64,000 nucleotides of DNA. Source: Proteles cristata cristata. Lineage: Eukaryota > Chordata > Mammalia > Carnivora > Hyaenidae. The translations under genes were made by a program, and so were the position numbers. The notes under the pieces are model-generated. The model was not told where the DNA came from, made no database searches, and saw only the letters and a list, made by a program, of their open reading frames with translations. The stretch lies in assembly GCA_017311185.1 (NCBI GenBank), contig JAESUZ010000443.1, positions 62,001-126,000 of the forward strand, written 5' to 3'. This document shows, one piece after another, positions 46,690 to 58,089 of the stretch; the first letter of the stretch is position 1, and each line of letters opens with the position of its first letter.

Positions 46690-49600
46690 AAGGACTTCAT
46701 TCTACGTGGCATGTGAGGGCAGGCTACTCTCTGACACAGGGCAAAAGGAAGCCAAGTGCTAACAGTGGGACTATTCAGCATATATAAGATAATAAGGGTA
46801 ACGATACATACAAGGAAAGTAGAATTGGCTGGCTATTGCTGCTTCACTGATGAACTACAGAGGGGAAATGATACACTGTAGGGTCGTTAAAAAGTTCAAA
46901 ACTAAGTGTAAGAACCAGGGGGCCTGTTTCATAATTTACAAAGAGGCCCTTTTATTCTTCAGAATGAGATCAGGGACAACTGAGAAACAAACACCTAATC
47001 TGACAGTCAGGTTTACAAGGGTTCAAAGACTATTGAAAACTCATCCAATACAGGGTCTACTATGTTAAGGATAAAGCCATGTTGGGGGAAACATGGCAAG
47101 AGGGGATCTAAATGGGTGGGTGTCACTGAGGACAGTGTCTCTGGACACCTCGAATCAGAGCCTAGAAAGTTGGCCAACCCCTCCCTATGGAAAGCTAATG
47201 TTGACTTCATACAGCAAGATACTTAGATTTCTTCCTCACGAGGCATCTTGTGCCCACCTCACGAAATGCACCCATTTTGTCTTGTTGGGAGGAAGAATTG
47301 TTTTATACAATTCATTCAAGGTCCTTTCAGGTGGACTAAGAATCAAATTGACAAGAGATAGATTAACAAGAGAAAACCAAGGTTAATAGCATACATTTGG
47401 AGAATCCACACAGATGTGGAAGTTCCAAGGACAGTGAAGCAACATGACACAGCAGCTAAGGAGAGGGGTAGAGTCTGGTGATACAAAGGGAAGGAAGACC
47501 ATTAGCAGGAAGGTGAAAGATTTTTAGAAAACAAACATTGCCCTGTTATGCATATAAGTTTCTCAGTAAGGAGGAATCTCTGTTAACAGCTCTCTTCCCG
47601 GTACAGGCAGGCAGTTGAGAGGGGTTGGGTAAAGAACTCTTCCTGACTCTGCTGGGTTTTGATTGTTTTTGATTCCAAACAATGTTCATGCCAAACTAGC
47701 CCATGTTGGGGCTGCCTGCCTTTGGCCCCCTACAGCTCTGGTTGTAAGGCTGATAACTAGGGTTAAATGGCAGCATAAGCCATCTAGAGTTATGCCAGGT
47801 TTGTTAAGAAAGGGTAGAGATTAGATCCCAAAGGAACTGTAAGAATTATATAGCTTGTATTAAGAAGACCAAGGGGTGTATCCATTGTAACGGATTTTGA
47901 GAGTTTAACCAAGGGTGCCAGACTGGATAAATGAGAATGTATTTACTTGAGGGCTGTTAATGGGATATGGCAAGGACCCTAAGTTTGCAGTGAGCATGCT
48001 GCTAGGATGGTTCTTAGAAACCTGGGAAGTGCTGGTCCTCACTGTGCCAAGTAAAAAGGTCTGAGTTGCTGAGACAGGCATTGGAAAAAGGGATTAAAAG
48101 GCTCAGGAAAGTAGACTTGCTGGAATGAATACATTATATGAGGCCAGAATACTCACTATGGGATTATGCTGCACAGCAGGCTCATAATGCACCACCATTC
48201 AACAAGGCCATTAAGAATGTGCTGGAGAAAGGGACACCAGCATCTCTAAAAAGTGTTTGCTTTCCTCTTCAAGTCAGAGCTAAGAGGAGGAAATGTGGTC
48301 TCAGGATTTGGCTCATTAATAACAACAGGCTTAATGGGGGATAATAGGAGAGAGGTGGGGTGCTTAAATACTACAAACCAGAGGGCCAAATTTAGCTTAA
48401 TGACCAGCAAGTTTGGAGGGACAGCTAAGGGGACTTAGCCTTCACGGAATTGCAGTGTCTCTATGGACAAAATAGACTAGCAGTTAGTGAGGGTGCTGCT
48501 TACTACATACAAACAAAAGACATCAAGAATAACAGAGCATGAGGCTGAAGGTGGTCATCTCATTTTAAAGTCTTATTATTTTTCTCAGTTCCTGGACCTG
48601 AACGATTTTAAGATCTGGAACTCATTGGCTAAGGAAATGACTGGGTCCTCAGGAGGAAGTACTATGCAAAATCATGGTAGGTACCTACTAATGGTTCCAC
48701 TAGTCCTTTTCCAACAAGACTGATGGCCATTTACTTGCCTATAGGGAAAGCAGAACACCCAGACATTTCCAGGACTTCTGGACAAAGATTTTTCATTGAC
48801 ACTGACACCCACAGAATAAAGTCCCCACTGCTACAGTGGGGCATGCAAAGCCCAGGTACTAAATAAATTGTACTGACTTACAATACATCCACTCAGTCTG
48901 TTCTACATCTGTTCTGCATTGCAGTCATTATTTCACTAATCCTCAAATGTATAATCCTCAACTGACATACCTGCTAGTTGGCATAACCTTCACAGTGGGT
49001 CCTTGTCCTATTGGTGGGAGCTATTATGTAGGGGAAGGCCAAGTTGAAGTCTCTGAAATATCCTCACCCCAGGTATGACAAGTAAATATAAAACAAAGAC
49101 ATTCAAAAAAAAGGATACAAAGGTGGTGGTCTCTATTATATCGTCATTTAACTTGCCACTCTGGCCCTAGAGAGACTGAGTAGATCCTAGTAAATGACTA
49201 CCCACCCCCATACACTATACAACACTATTGACTATACAACCAACTAGTAGCCCCTGCCACAGTCACTGTGTTGGATGTGGTAACACTGTTAGCAGATTAA
49301 TAAGGCCCCAAAGTACATGGTATGTAACCATGGATTTAACAATGTTTTATTGTTGTTGTTATTCCAATCAGAAAACTTGCGTTCATATTACCATTTTGTA
49401 AAGACAAAATTCCTTCACAATTTTCCTCAGGGGCAGTTAACAATCTGATCATCTGTCAAGTAGTGCACAACATATCAGTTATTGCCCCAAGGCCGACTGG
49501 TATGGCAAAGCTGCGGTTATTCCATCCAACCTCCTACCTGAGTCCTTACTCAGGAAGAGAGGTATATAGGGACCCTAAAGAAGTTGCTTCCATTTTGCTC

Positions 49601-49960
49601 AGTGAAACTGCAGAGTAGAAGCATGGACTGTGACAGCAATGTGATGTTTCACTATTACCTCCACTAAAGAGAAAACCCACCATGGTTTCTACCTGTGCAG
49701 TTACTTGACAGCCTCCAAGGACTGTGCTTTCAAGATTTGCCACAGTGTTCAAGTCAAGAACTCGACTTTATTCTCAATTCTCCTTCCTTCTCTTCTTTGA
49801 CAAGTATTGTCCCTGCTTCATAGACTAAAGACTTTACCTGACTGCTCCTCCCTCCCTCTTCCTTTTATATTTCACAAGATCATTGCTTCCAATAAAGCTC
49901 TTGCACTTCTAATTTCTTTTTGACATTTGTTTTCCCAGAGGTCTTGAACTAACATGATCA
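46690..49960. other. Unresolved region, possibly LTR-retroelement derived
   Basis: There are no clear ends. Segments look LTR-like ('gacaagagatagattaacaa' at 47350; 'ttccaataaagctcttgcac' with AATAAA at 49888-49907). The 48138-48723 frames are short and unassigned. I could not identify retroviral protein motifs, so this may simply be unique DNA with old repeat pieces. Confidence 0.3.
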
Positions 49961-51540
49961 TCTACAAATCTGAGGTACCACATGCAATACAGTCCCTATT
50001 CCTAACTGAAAACATCCAGAACTTCCTGTTGAAGATGAACTAATTAACAAATATTGTCATTTTCTCCTCTTTATATTCCTATCTATTGATTTAACATTCT
50101 TAATTCAGTAACCTGATTAAGTTGAACTAATGAGAGAGAGTACTTCTGTACTTTGAGAAGTACCTATCCTAGAAAAAATCTTTTGGACATGTCCATACCA
50201 GATTCTGACTTTTTTTGTTATTGATGGGTTTTATCATAAAAGTAAAAAGTAATAATACCAGGATGGACATGCAATAATCATTCTAGATTCTCTCATAGAA
50301 GCCTATCCCTTAACAGAAGCCAAATCAGTTCAAGTGGTTGAACTTGTGGTCATACAAAAGGCATGTTAAATTGCCAATAAATAAAACACACATACTCACT
50401 CGCACACACTGGTCACTGATATGCTTTTGAAATAGCTTATTAGTAGTTCAGTAGTTCATGACTTTGAAATGCCATAGAAACACAAATGTTTTCTGCTCAA
50501 GAAGGTTGCTGTCATCAAGATAGAGGTCTATAATAAAAGAGATTGCAGTAGCAGATCACCTTGTTAAACAAGCTGTTTTAACACAAATACTCCTTTACAA
50601 AACAGATAAGAAAAGTACATGAAGAAGTTCAAATAGTCTATGAGCAGGAGCATAAAATAAGACCATGAACTTTGGGAAAAAATGGAAATCATCGAGTTTT
50701 AAAATTCATGAGGATAAGATCTGTCAAATCCAGGAAGGATGCCTAGTGTTACCAGACAACTTCAAATCAACCTTGCTAAAATCCTCCATAATATACTTCA
50801 TTACAATTTGGACAAATTGCCTCTGATATTAAATAGTAACAGGAAAACTTTTGTAACGTAGGAGAGGATATGCCTCCTTCATGCTTCACTATAATTAACA
50901 TAGTACTAAAAAAATGTGAAGATGAAATACACCAAAACATGAATGACAGAATTAGTTGAACATCTCCAAATAAATTTTATAAAATTGTCAGCCTAGACAA
51001 TAAATATGTAGTAGTAATGGAATATTTATTTTCTGGAAGGGTTGAAGTTGTAGCAATAACAATGGCATAATTTAAAAGGAGAAACTCTACGACTTCATGA
51101 TTTCTACCTAGGCCATCCTAACATATCTATTCTATCTACTCATAAAGAAAGATACTTTGCAGGGGCAATTATTCATGGTTGATGAAAGACTTTATCCTTT
51201 ACTCAGAAACCTCACTGTCCTTCTTAATCCCCAAGCCTCTGGAAAAGTGAAAAAATTCTTCACAGAATTTTTAATCATTAGAAACCTTAAACCTTAAAAT
51301 GGCATTCAGTTGCAGGTCAATGCTGATTCAAAATCCTCAGAGAAAGCAGACAATGGAATGAAGTAAACATTTTGGCCCCAAAATAAATATCTCAACAAGA
51401 TACTCAGAGCCATTACTCGCATACTCTCCATTGCCCAAGGATTGGGCAAACAAAGGAAAACTGGATAGAGTGGGGACATAGTGTGACAGAATTGTTCCTA
51501 GATGTACATGGAGATCTTGCTAAGACAATAACTCATCTCT
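49961..51540. other. AT-rich unique sequence, no gene seen
   Basis: No coding or repeat signal was recognised. Confidence 0.5.
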
Positions 51541-51545
51541 AAGAA

Positions 51546-51755
51546 GTGCCTGGGTGGCTGGATGCCTGGTTCGCTCAGTCAGGTGATCCTTCAGGTGCCT
51601 GGGCGGCTCAGTCAGTTAAGGTCTGGCTCTTGATTTTGGCTTAGGTCCACGGTTCATGGGTTCAAGTCCCACGTTGGGTTCTATGCTGATAGTGTGGAGC
51701 CTACTTAAGATACTCTCTCTCTCAATAAATAATAAATAAACTTTTTAAATGTTTA
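51546..51755 (+). mobile_element. tRNA-derived felid SINE with a doubled head
   Basis: A first partial head ('gtgcctgggtggctggatgc', 51546-51593, with a second 'gttcgctcagtcag') directly precedes a second, fuller head ('ggtgcctgggcggctcagtc', from 51594). Core, shortened body and an 'aataaataataaataaac' tail follow. The CT region is very short. The duplication is not clear. Confidence 0.85.
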
Positions 51756-51779
51756 AAAAATAATTGGGGGTTCCAAGAT

Positions 51780-52389
51780 AAATAACATTATCTTTTATTA
51801 GAGGTTTGAATATACATAGAGAGAAAGGAGTACAAATGATCTATGGCACAGACTAAAAGAGGTTTGCAATGTGAAGTGTGCAAACTTGATAGCTCAACAA
51901 AAGAATGGCAGGCAGACATATGTTATCTCTAATTCACTGGTGATTGTTCAAACATCTTTGTAAACCAGGTATAGATTTAAAAATCAACATGTAAAGTACA
52001 TAATTGAAACTATCTCTATAACCAATTTCATTTTAGCTCTGAAGCCCTACTTCTGCTCAGCAGTAGAAAATGAGGTCCAATTCAATGATTATTTCCAGCC
52101 AAGTTCAAAATCATTTAATTACATTTCTATTTATTTAAAGATCCTTTTTCAGGCTTCCTCCTTATCTCTGTCCAGAAATTATGTCAATTCAGCTGTGGGG
52201 AAATAAAGGGGCACAGCCACATCTTTCTAGGCATAGCTGTTAGTGCTTCGGGATTTGGTATTTTAGCACAGAAATTGGCCAATTGGATCATCATATGGCA
52301 TCAATTTCTTCCTGCAGATGCCCCATCACCTCCTGTGTAGCTTCCTAGTATCCATGGTCTTACAAAGATTTGACCCACTTCCTCTACAT
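51780..52389. other. Unique sequence, no gene seen
   Basis: No coding or repeat signal was recognised. Confidence 0.5.
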
Positions 52390-52654
52390 CAGAGATTGTC
52401 CCTTGGGCCAAATATAGTCTTCATCCTGATTGTGTGTGATTCAGGAACTACGAATGATTCTTATACTTTTAGAGAGTTGTGAAAGAAAAAGGGAGAACAG
52501 AAGTAGAAAACTAAAAAGGAGGAGAGGGAGAAGGAAAAGAAAGAGTAGGGAGAGGAAGAAGGGAAAAATAAAAACATGTGACAGATCACATGTGGCCTGC
52601 AAAGCCTGAAATGTTTACTATAGGCCCTTTAGAGTTAAAATTTGTCACCCCCTG
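52390..52654 (+). mobile_element. hAT-like DNA transposon fossil
   Basis: The left end 'cagagattgtcccttgggcc' and the right end 'ttaaaatttgtcaccccctg' form degenerate terminal inverted repeats. 'tggcctgcaaagcctgaaat' and 'gtttactataggcccttta' are typical of the non-autonomous Charlie-group copies. The 8-bp flanks ctctacat (52382) and ctgtacgt (52655) differ at two positions, as expected for an old hAT insertion. It has no transposase. Confidence 0.62.
52481..52576 (+). repeat. Purine-rich low-complexity tract
   Basis: GA/A-rich, with uninterrupted purine runs at 52513-52545 and 52547-52569. It lies inside the hAT-like element, where the family has only a short A-rich stretch, so it probably grew after insertion. 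Confidence 0.8.
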
Positions 52655-52664
52655 CTGTACGTAG

Positions 52665-54300
52665 AGATCTCATGAGTTTCTCTTTGATGATGTCACTTTG
52701 CTCCATCTGCCAGTCTTATGGAGTTAGTACTCTGGTACCCAATAATCAGGTGTTGACCACCTAGTTCATGGGGAGTTTGAGTCTTCTTGATACCAAGCCT
52801 AGTTAATTCAGGGTCATCTTGGCTCTCTCTAGCCTATGCAGTCTTCTATGTCATCTCCATCAACTTCTTATGCCCTGACAGTGCTGGATGACTCTGAGAC
52901 CTATTAGTCAACAAACTCTAAACGTCAAGCTGGCATCAGCTCCCTCGGCCTTATGGAAGAAACTGTTATCCCAACAGTATCCCACGGCATGGGAGCATCA
53001 TTCATTTCTCTATCTATCTCCCAAAAAATCTGTACTCCAATATTTTAGGGTCTGAAATTGCTGAAGGGTCTCTGAAAGGACAGACGCATGAAGACTGGAG
53101 CCTGAGTAACCTCATACCTTCCAATTCCTTGAAAATTTCTGATTGTGCAACCATATGTTGACAAAAGACAGGTATTGCCAAGTTACTAATTTATTCTTCA
53201 TATCTGTGTGGAAGGGTCAGGTAGTGAGGCAAACCATAAGAGAAGTATCCTCAAGGACTATCCTGGCTATAATTGTAGCAAGGGAGAAAAGAGATATTCA
53301 ATATATTGTTTTTAGATATTCATTTAGTCTCATTTTAACATGTTATCATTGGTAACCTGCTTAGAAATATTGGACCTTAAAAGAAAATGAATCGTCTTCT
53401 CCTTCTAACTCAGTAACAGAGGAAGACATTCCAGTAAACAGCAGGACCTTACAGCTACCTGCTACATTAATCACCCATCCTGGAAAGAAGAACACCTGGA
53501 TCATTATACAAACAAGTACTGAGAAAAGGGGGTGTCAGCAAACAAAAATCTCAGATTATTTGACACTGGCCCAAGGGCTGATAGCAAGAAAATAAACTGT
53601 GGAGGTTAGAAAAGTAACAGTCCATGTTATACAGTGAAACATTTGGTAAAATTATCACCTGTGACACTTTGGAAGGTATGTAATATATATGTCTGATAAA
53701 CTTGCATCTCTGAGGAAGCAGATTGGAACTTAAATTACCACTGGCTACATTTTTTAACAAACAAAAGGTAGATTAATTCAGGAAAGAGTTGGCTGGTCTC
53801 TAATCAAGAATGAAAGGAAACGGTGAGGATTCAGAAAATCCTGGGTTTGCAGGATTGGGAGAGGCACTGCCCCTCCTGCCCAACTGGTGAAAGTTAAAAA
53901 TGAGAAGTCTTCTGAGCAAAAAAGTCTTGTTAAGTCTCAGCCTTATAGAAAGAACCAAGTCAAAGGCATGCTTGTAGTTAAAAACTTATGAATGATTTCA
54001 GTTATCTTGAAGCCTAGATCTGGTTAAGGTTATAACAGCCACAACCTTGTTTTAAGAGGACAAAATGTCTCGATGAGAAGAAACAAAGGCTATGATTCTC
54101 CCACCAAGGCCATGTGCATTTAAGCTGTGCACTTGATTGAACTTATCCCAGGCCTAAAAATAATTTTGGATGTATCTATTAGCACATGTCGCTGATTGGA
54201 TGGAATCAAACAGATGAGAATCCAATTACTTTTGTAGTTATAGTTCAAGGAACCACAAGACTAAACCAAATTTGAAGTTTAAATTGATTATTTGAAATTT
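52665..54300. other. Unique sequence, no gene seen
   Basis: No supported gene; short frames only. Confidence 0.5.
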
Positions 54301-54313
54301 AAAATGACCCTTA

Positions 54314-54535
54314 ATCTCAGAGCACCTGGGTAGCTCAGTTGGTTAAGCACCAAACTTCAGCTCATGTCATGATTTCACAGTTCACAGGTTTGAGCCTTGT
54401 GCTGGGCTCTGTGCTGACAGCTCAGAGCCTGGAGCCTGCTTCAGATTCTGTGTCTCCCTCTCCCTCTGTTCCTCCCCTGCTCATGCTCTGTCTCTCTCTC
54501 TCAAAAATAAATACTTTTTTAAAAATTAAAAAAAT
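54314..54535 (+). mobile_element. tRNA-derived felid SINE, full length
   Basis: Head 'agcacctgggtagctcagtt', body 'tgctgacagctcagagcctg' and tail 'caaaaataaatacttttt'. The 13-bp duplication aaaatgaccctta is exact at 54301-54313 and 54536-54548. Confidence 0.95.
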
Positions 54536-54548
54536 AAAATGACCCTTA

Positions 54549-55098
54549 GTGCCTAAAGCACAGGCTAAGAAAGTCCTTTACCCTCTAAGGAGGATATATT
54601 CTCCAATTTTCTCTTCAAAGGTAGCCGAGGAAGATAACAGAGAAGGGAGAAACTCATCAAGGCTGAAACCAAGGACCTTGGAAAACAAAAGGACTACCCT
54701 CTCAGGAAGCAGAACTGAACCCTAATTAGAAACATCCCCCAACTACAGCATAAAAGACCCTCTTCCCAACACATTCTCAGGCTGATTTTAAAATTGCCAT
54801 TGACTCCCAAGTGCCCCATTCTTTTCTAGTCTGAAAAGTATTGTTTAGCTTTTAGGTATTCCACCGATGTATATTGGTATGTGAGAAACTAATAACTTGT
54901 CATCTTATTTCATAGATTTCTAGATAATGGAGAACACACACCTGGACCTGATGTAATGAATTCTGTTTATCACTCAAAGATCCTTAACTTTGAGTTTGAT
55001 GCACTGACTGGAAGTGACTTTTGGGTTATATCTCTCAAGAGAGGTCAAACATGTTTTGGCCACAGGAGAGAAAGTGGTGACCAGTATATTTGGTGGCA
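54549..55098. other. Unique sequence, no gene seen
   Basis: No coding or repeat signal was recognised. Confidence 0.5.
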
Positions 55099-55102
55099 AT
55101 AC

Positions 55103-55429
55103 TGTTGAAAACGGACCTCTGTGCTCCAGAGCTGAAATATAACACCAAGACAGAGTTTGGGAATAAAGAAGAATGATGGTTTTATTACTTTGCCAGGCAA
55201 AGGTAGTTGTAGCAAGATAATGCCTTCAAAACTGCAGACCTGCCTGGGGTAAATGGCTGAGGGACTTTATAGGAAAATACAGGATCTGGGTGGTTTTGAT
55301 AGGAATCTGTTACAGGCTGCCAACCACATTGGTAATGTCTTCAAGATGGTCTCAAGATGGTCAAGCACTGGCACCAACCATCTGAGTCGTTCCTAAGTAT
55401 ACATTGAGGTCAGCGAGATGTCAATATCA
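55103..55429 (-). mobile_element. Solo endogenous-retrovirus LTR, 327 bp (reverse)
   Basis: Read on the minus strand it begins TGATATTGACATC and ends …GTTTTCAACA, the canonical TG…CA. A TATAAAG box lies at 55265-55271 and AATAAA at 55181-55186, in correct order and spacing. The 4-bp duplication atac flanks it at 55099-55102 and 55430-55433. No internal retroviral sequence is attached. The features fit a class I (gamma-like) LTR left after recombination between two LTRs. Family not named. Confidence 0.78.
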
Positions 55430-55639
55430 ATACCGAGTTCCTGGAACAAACGATTCTACAGAAAAGGAAATGAACAGGAGGAGGAGGCTTCCAAGAACAA
55501 GGAAGAGAAAAACCTGTTCACTTTCAAGTCAAATGTTGCTGAAATACTAGTGTGTCCATCTTAATTTCCATCTGTCTTTGTGTTTCTATAGCGGTTTCAG
55601 CCAGAACGGATGATATTTGATGTTTTTTGTTGACAATTT

Positions 55640-56060
55640 GTATCTCTCTTCTTTCTAGTAAAATGACAGGATTGTACTTCCTGGGCCCTCTTGGAAATGA
55701 GGCCACATGACCACTTGTGGCCAATGAATTGGGAAAAACAGATGTCACTTTCAGACCAAGCATATAATTGTTGATGCTAGACAACCCCCTCCCCCGCTCT
55801 CCCCCCCTCCCCCCGCAGAGTTCTCTTACCCATTGTCTTAGCAACCAGCAATGCTTGAGGTGGTAGTTGATCCATCTGTCTCTGAGTGACTGTGATAAGC
55901 AGAACCACTCGGCTGATCCACAGTTGACATATTCATTTCTCACTCAGGCATACAGCTTATTTTAAGCTACAAAGGCATGAGGAATGTTTCATATTGCAAC
56001 ATAATATAATCTATCTAACTGATAAAAGAACCAAGGGGGACTATGGAGGGCAAGCTAATG
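55640..56060 (+). repeat. Possible old interspersed repeat
   Basis: 'gaggccacatgaccacttgt', 'ggccaatgaattgggaaaaa' and 'gatgtcactttcagacc', then 'agcaaccagcaatgc', follow the pattern of an old mammalian LTR-like repeat with 'tggccaatgaaatgtgagca'. The family is uncertain. Confidence 0.3.
55785..55814 (-). other. C-rich tract (G-quadruplex potential on minus strand)
   Basis: Four cytosine runs of 5, 5, 7 and 6 within 30 bases (55785-55789, 55791-55795, 55801-55807, 55809-55814). The minus strand therefore fits a four-tract G-quadruplex with short loops. No promoter or gene start is visible next to it. Confidence 0.65.
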
Positions 56061-56207
56061 GGAGCAGTTTCCTTCTTGATATACTATCACCAAACAATAT
56101 AAAATTATGGGCTTCTAGTTTTAGGGCCAAGATATTAAAGGTGGTTAAGTTTGTTTCTCCAAAGATACTTGCGGGATCTGAAGCTGATAAGAAATTAATA
56201 TCTAGAG

Positions 56208-56421
56208 GGGCGCCTGGGTGGCTTAGTCGGTTAAGCGTCCAACTTTCGCTTAGGTCATGATCTCGCGTTTCGTGGGTTCGAGCCCCGCGTCGGACTCTGT
56301 GCTGACTGCCGGCTCAGAACCTGGAGCCTATTTTGGAATTTGTGTCTCCCTCTCTCTCTAACCCTCCCCTGCTCACGCTGTCTCTCTCTCCTAGAAATAA
56401 ATAAAAATATTTAAAAAAAAA
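56208..56421 (+). mobile_element. Young tRNA-derived felid SINE, full length
   Basis: Young-type head, almost intact box B, 'aaccctcccctgctcacgct' body and 'cctagaaataaataaaaata' tail. It is of the 'agcctatttt…gtgtctcc' sublineage. The 19-bp duplication aagaaattaat(a/g)tctagag, with one mismatch, lies at 56189-56207 and 56422-56440. Confidence 0.96.
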
Positions 56422-56479
56422 AAGAAATTAATGTCTAGAGTGAACAATAAAGAGACAGTAACTCCATGCGAAAAAAAGT

Positions 56480-56960
56480 TGTGCAAAGTATAGATCCACA
56501 AGCTATTTACATAACAGAAAACCCAAAGGGCTAGCAAGTATATAACAAGATACTTAACTCATTAGTAATCAAACAAATGTAGATGAAGAAAGGATGCCAC
56601 TTTATACCTTTTAGCCTGGAAATAGAAAGCTAGATAGTTGCAAAGTGTTGGAAAGAATGTGGGAATTTGGGAATTCCTAAGAATGGTTGATGGGAAAGTA
56701 CCAGAGGACAAATGGTCATAACATGGTCAAATTTAGAATCCTTAATACTAGTTTTATATGTAAAAGATATGAAATAGAATAAAATAGAGTGAGATAAACC
56801 ATTTCTGTAAGTTAATATATACATGCAGAACAGTACACATTTTATAAGAATATACACGTGTATAAACATTGTATCAATTAGAATGTTTGCCAGTGACAGC
56901 AGAGGGCAATGGGAGAAAAGAATAAGGATGAGTGGAAATAAGAGCCTTAATGATAATGAG
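56480..56960 (+). mobile_element. Old LINE-1 3' fragment
   Basis: 'aaaacccaaagggctagcaa', 'aactcattagtaatcaaaca' and 'atgccactttatacctttta', then 'agtgttggaaagaatgtggg', follow the conserved ORF2-end wording of LINE-1. The A/T-rich tail region continues to about 56960. Decay is strong. Confidence 0.5.
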
Positions 56961-56964
56961 CTGC

Positions 56965-57590
56965 AAACTGATTAACAGGACCATCTGCACTGGAGAGCTC
57001 CCCCAAAATTAGTAACTTCCTTTTCTTATCCCTACTGAAAGTAGGTTAATACAAAGGAGCAAATAATTTTTTTAGTATCTGTCATATGGCCAATGATTTT
57101 AAACCATAGAGAGACACCCCGAGAAACACGAGATCCCTTGAGCACAAGTAAATGCCAATGACCACAGTGGAAGCATCCTATAACCTTTAAGCAGTAGTAT
57201 GCTGACAAATGTTTAATAGTTAGTTCTGGAAGGGGAAAAGTAGGGGCTTGATTTGTAGGGTTTGCCGATTTCTGTGATGTAAATATTCCCATCAGAGCTA
57301 ATTTCAAACTATCAATGCTTTAACAAACAGATGGCAACACTCCTGAAAATGTAACAATTGGCCCCCTGAGCTGGTAAGAGCATGTTCCGGCACACTGCCT
57401 GTAAGATCCCAGAACTGAAGCATGAGCCCCACTCATTTCAATGTAGATCTTGCCAAAAATGGCACAGAAAATAAACACTTAGATGCTTTTTGTCCATAAC
57501 CTCTCAGAAAGCAACTCATTTCACATGCAATGAATCTTTCATTTGAGTTCAGGAGAACTTCCCTCTTTGAATTTGTTATGTTTAAGTATT
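56965..57590. other. Unique sequence, no gene seen
   Basis: No coding or repeat signal was recognised. Confidence 0.5.
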
Positions 57591-57593
57591 GCA

Positions 57594-57594
<1 letters not shown>

Positions 57595-57638
<44 letters not shown>
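57595..57638 (+). repeat. (AC)22 microsatellite
   Basis: 44 uninterrupted bases of AC, the longest perfect simple repeat in the window. It is likely to be variable in length. Confidence 0.97.
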
Positions 57639-57640
<2 letters not shown>

Positions 57641-57959
57641 TAATTTAATGGGGGTCTAGAAAAACCTAAGGACTTGGGAGATGTGTCTTGTATATATCCT
57701 ACCTATAGGGTATATTCTTACTACTTGGACAGAAGACCTTAGATCAGGTTAGGAGATACAGTGTTACCTACCGTTATACAAAGGCTTTCTGTGTCTCCCA
57801 AAACATACTAATTTCTCACCTAAAGAGTCTGCTTGCCTATTCAACAGCGTTGAATATTATTCAAATCTGCTCCAACTCCAACATCCCATTTTCTTCTTGT
57901 TTCTCTTTTAGGCAGATTCTGTTTCTCAACAGAGATAGGAAAAGTTATGTTATTTCTCG

Positions 57960-58085
57960 GAATCCAAGTTTCTTCTGCTGTTAAGCGAGGATTAAGTGAG
58001 AACAGTGTAGCCTCCTTAAAGAGCTGTTATGAAGATTAGATATGGGCATATCAATAGAGCTCATGGCACATGGTACATGCTTGGA
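57960..58085 (-). repeat. Possible MIR fragment (reverse)
   Basis: 'gagctgttatgaagattaga' and 'agagctcatggcacatggta' match the antisense MIR 5' half loosely. Confidence 0.45.
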
Positions 58086-58089
58086 CATG

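Noticed and set aside
47093..48723. Frames considered as remains of retroviral gag/pol
   Set aside because: No conserved protease, reverse transcriptase, integrase or envelope motif could be seen, so only an unresolved LTR-like note was kept.
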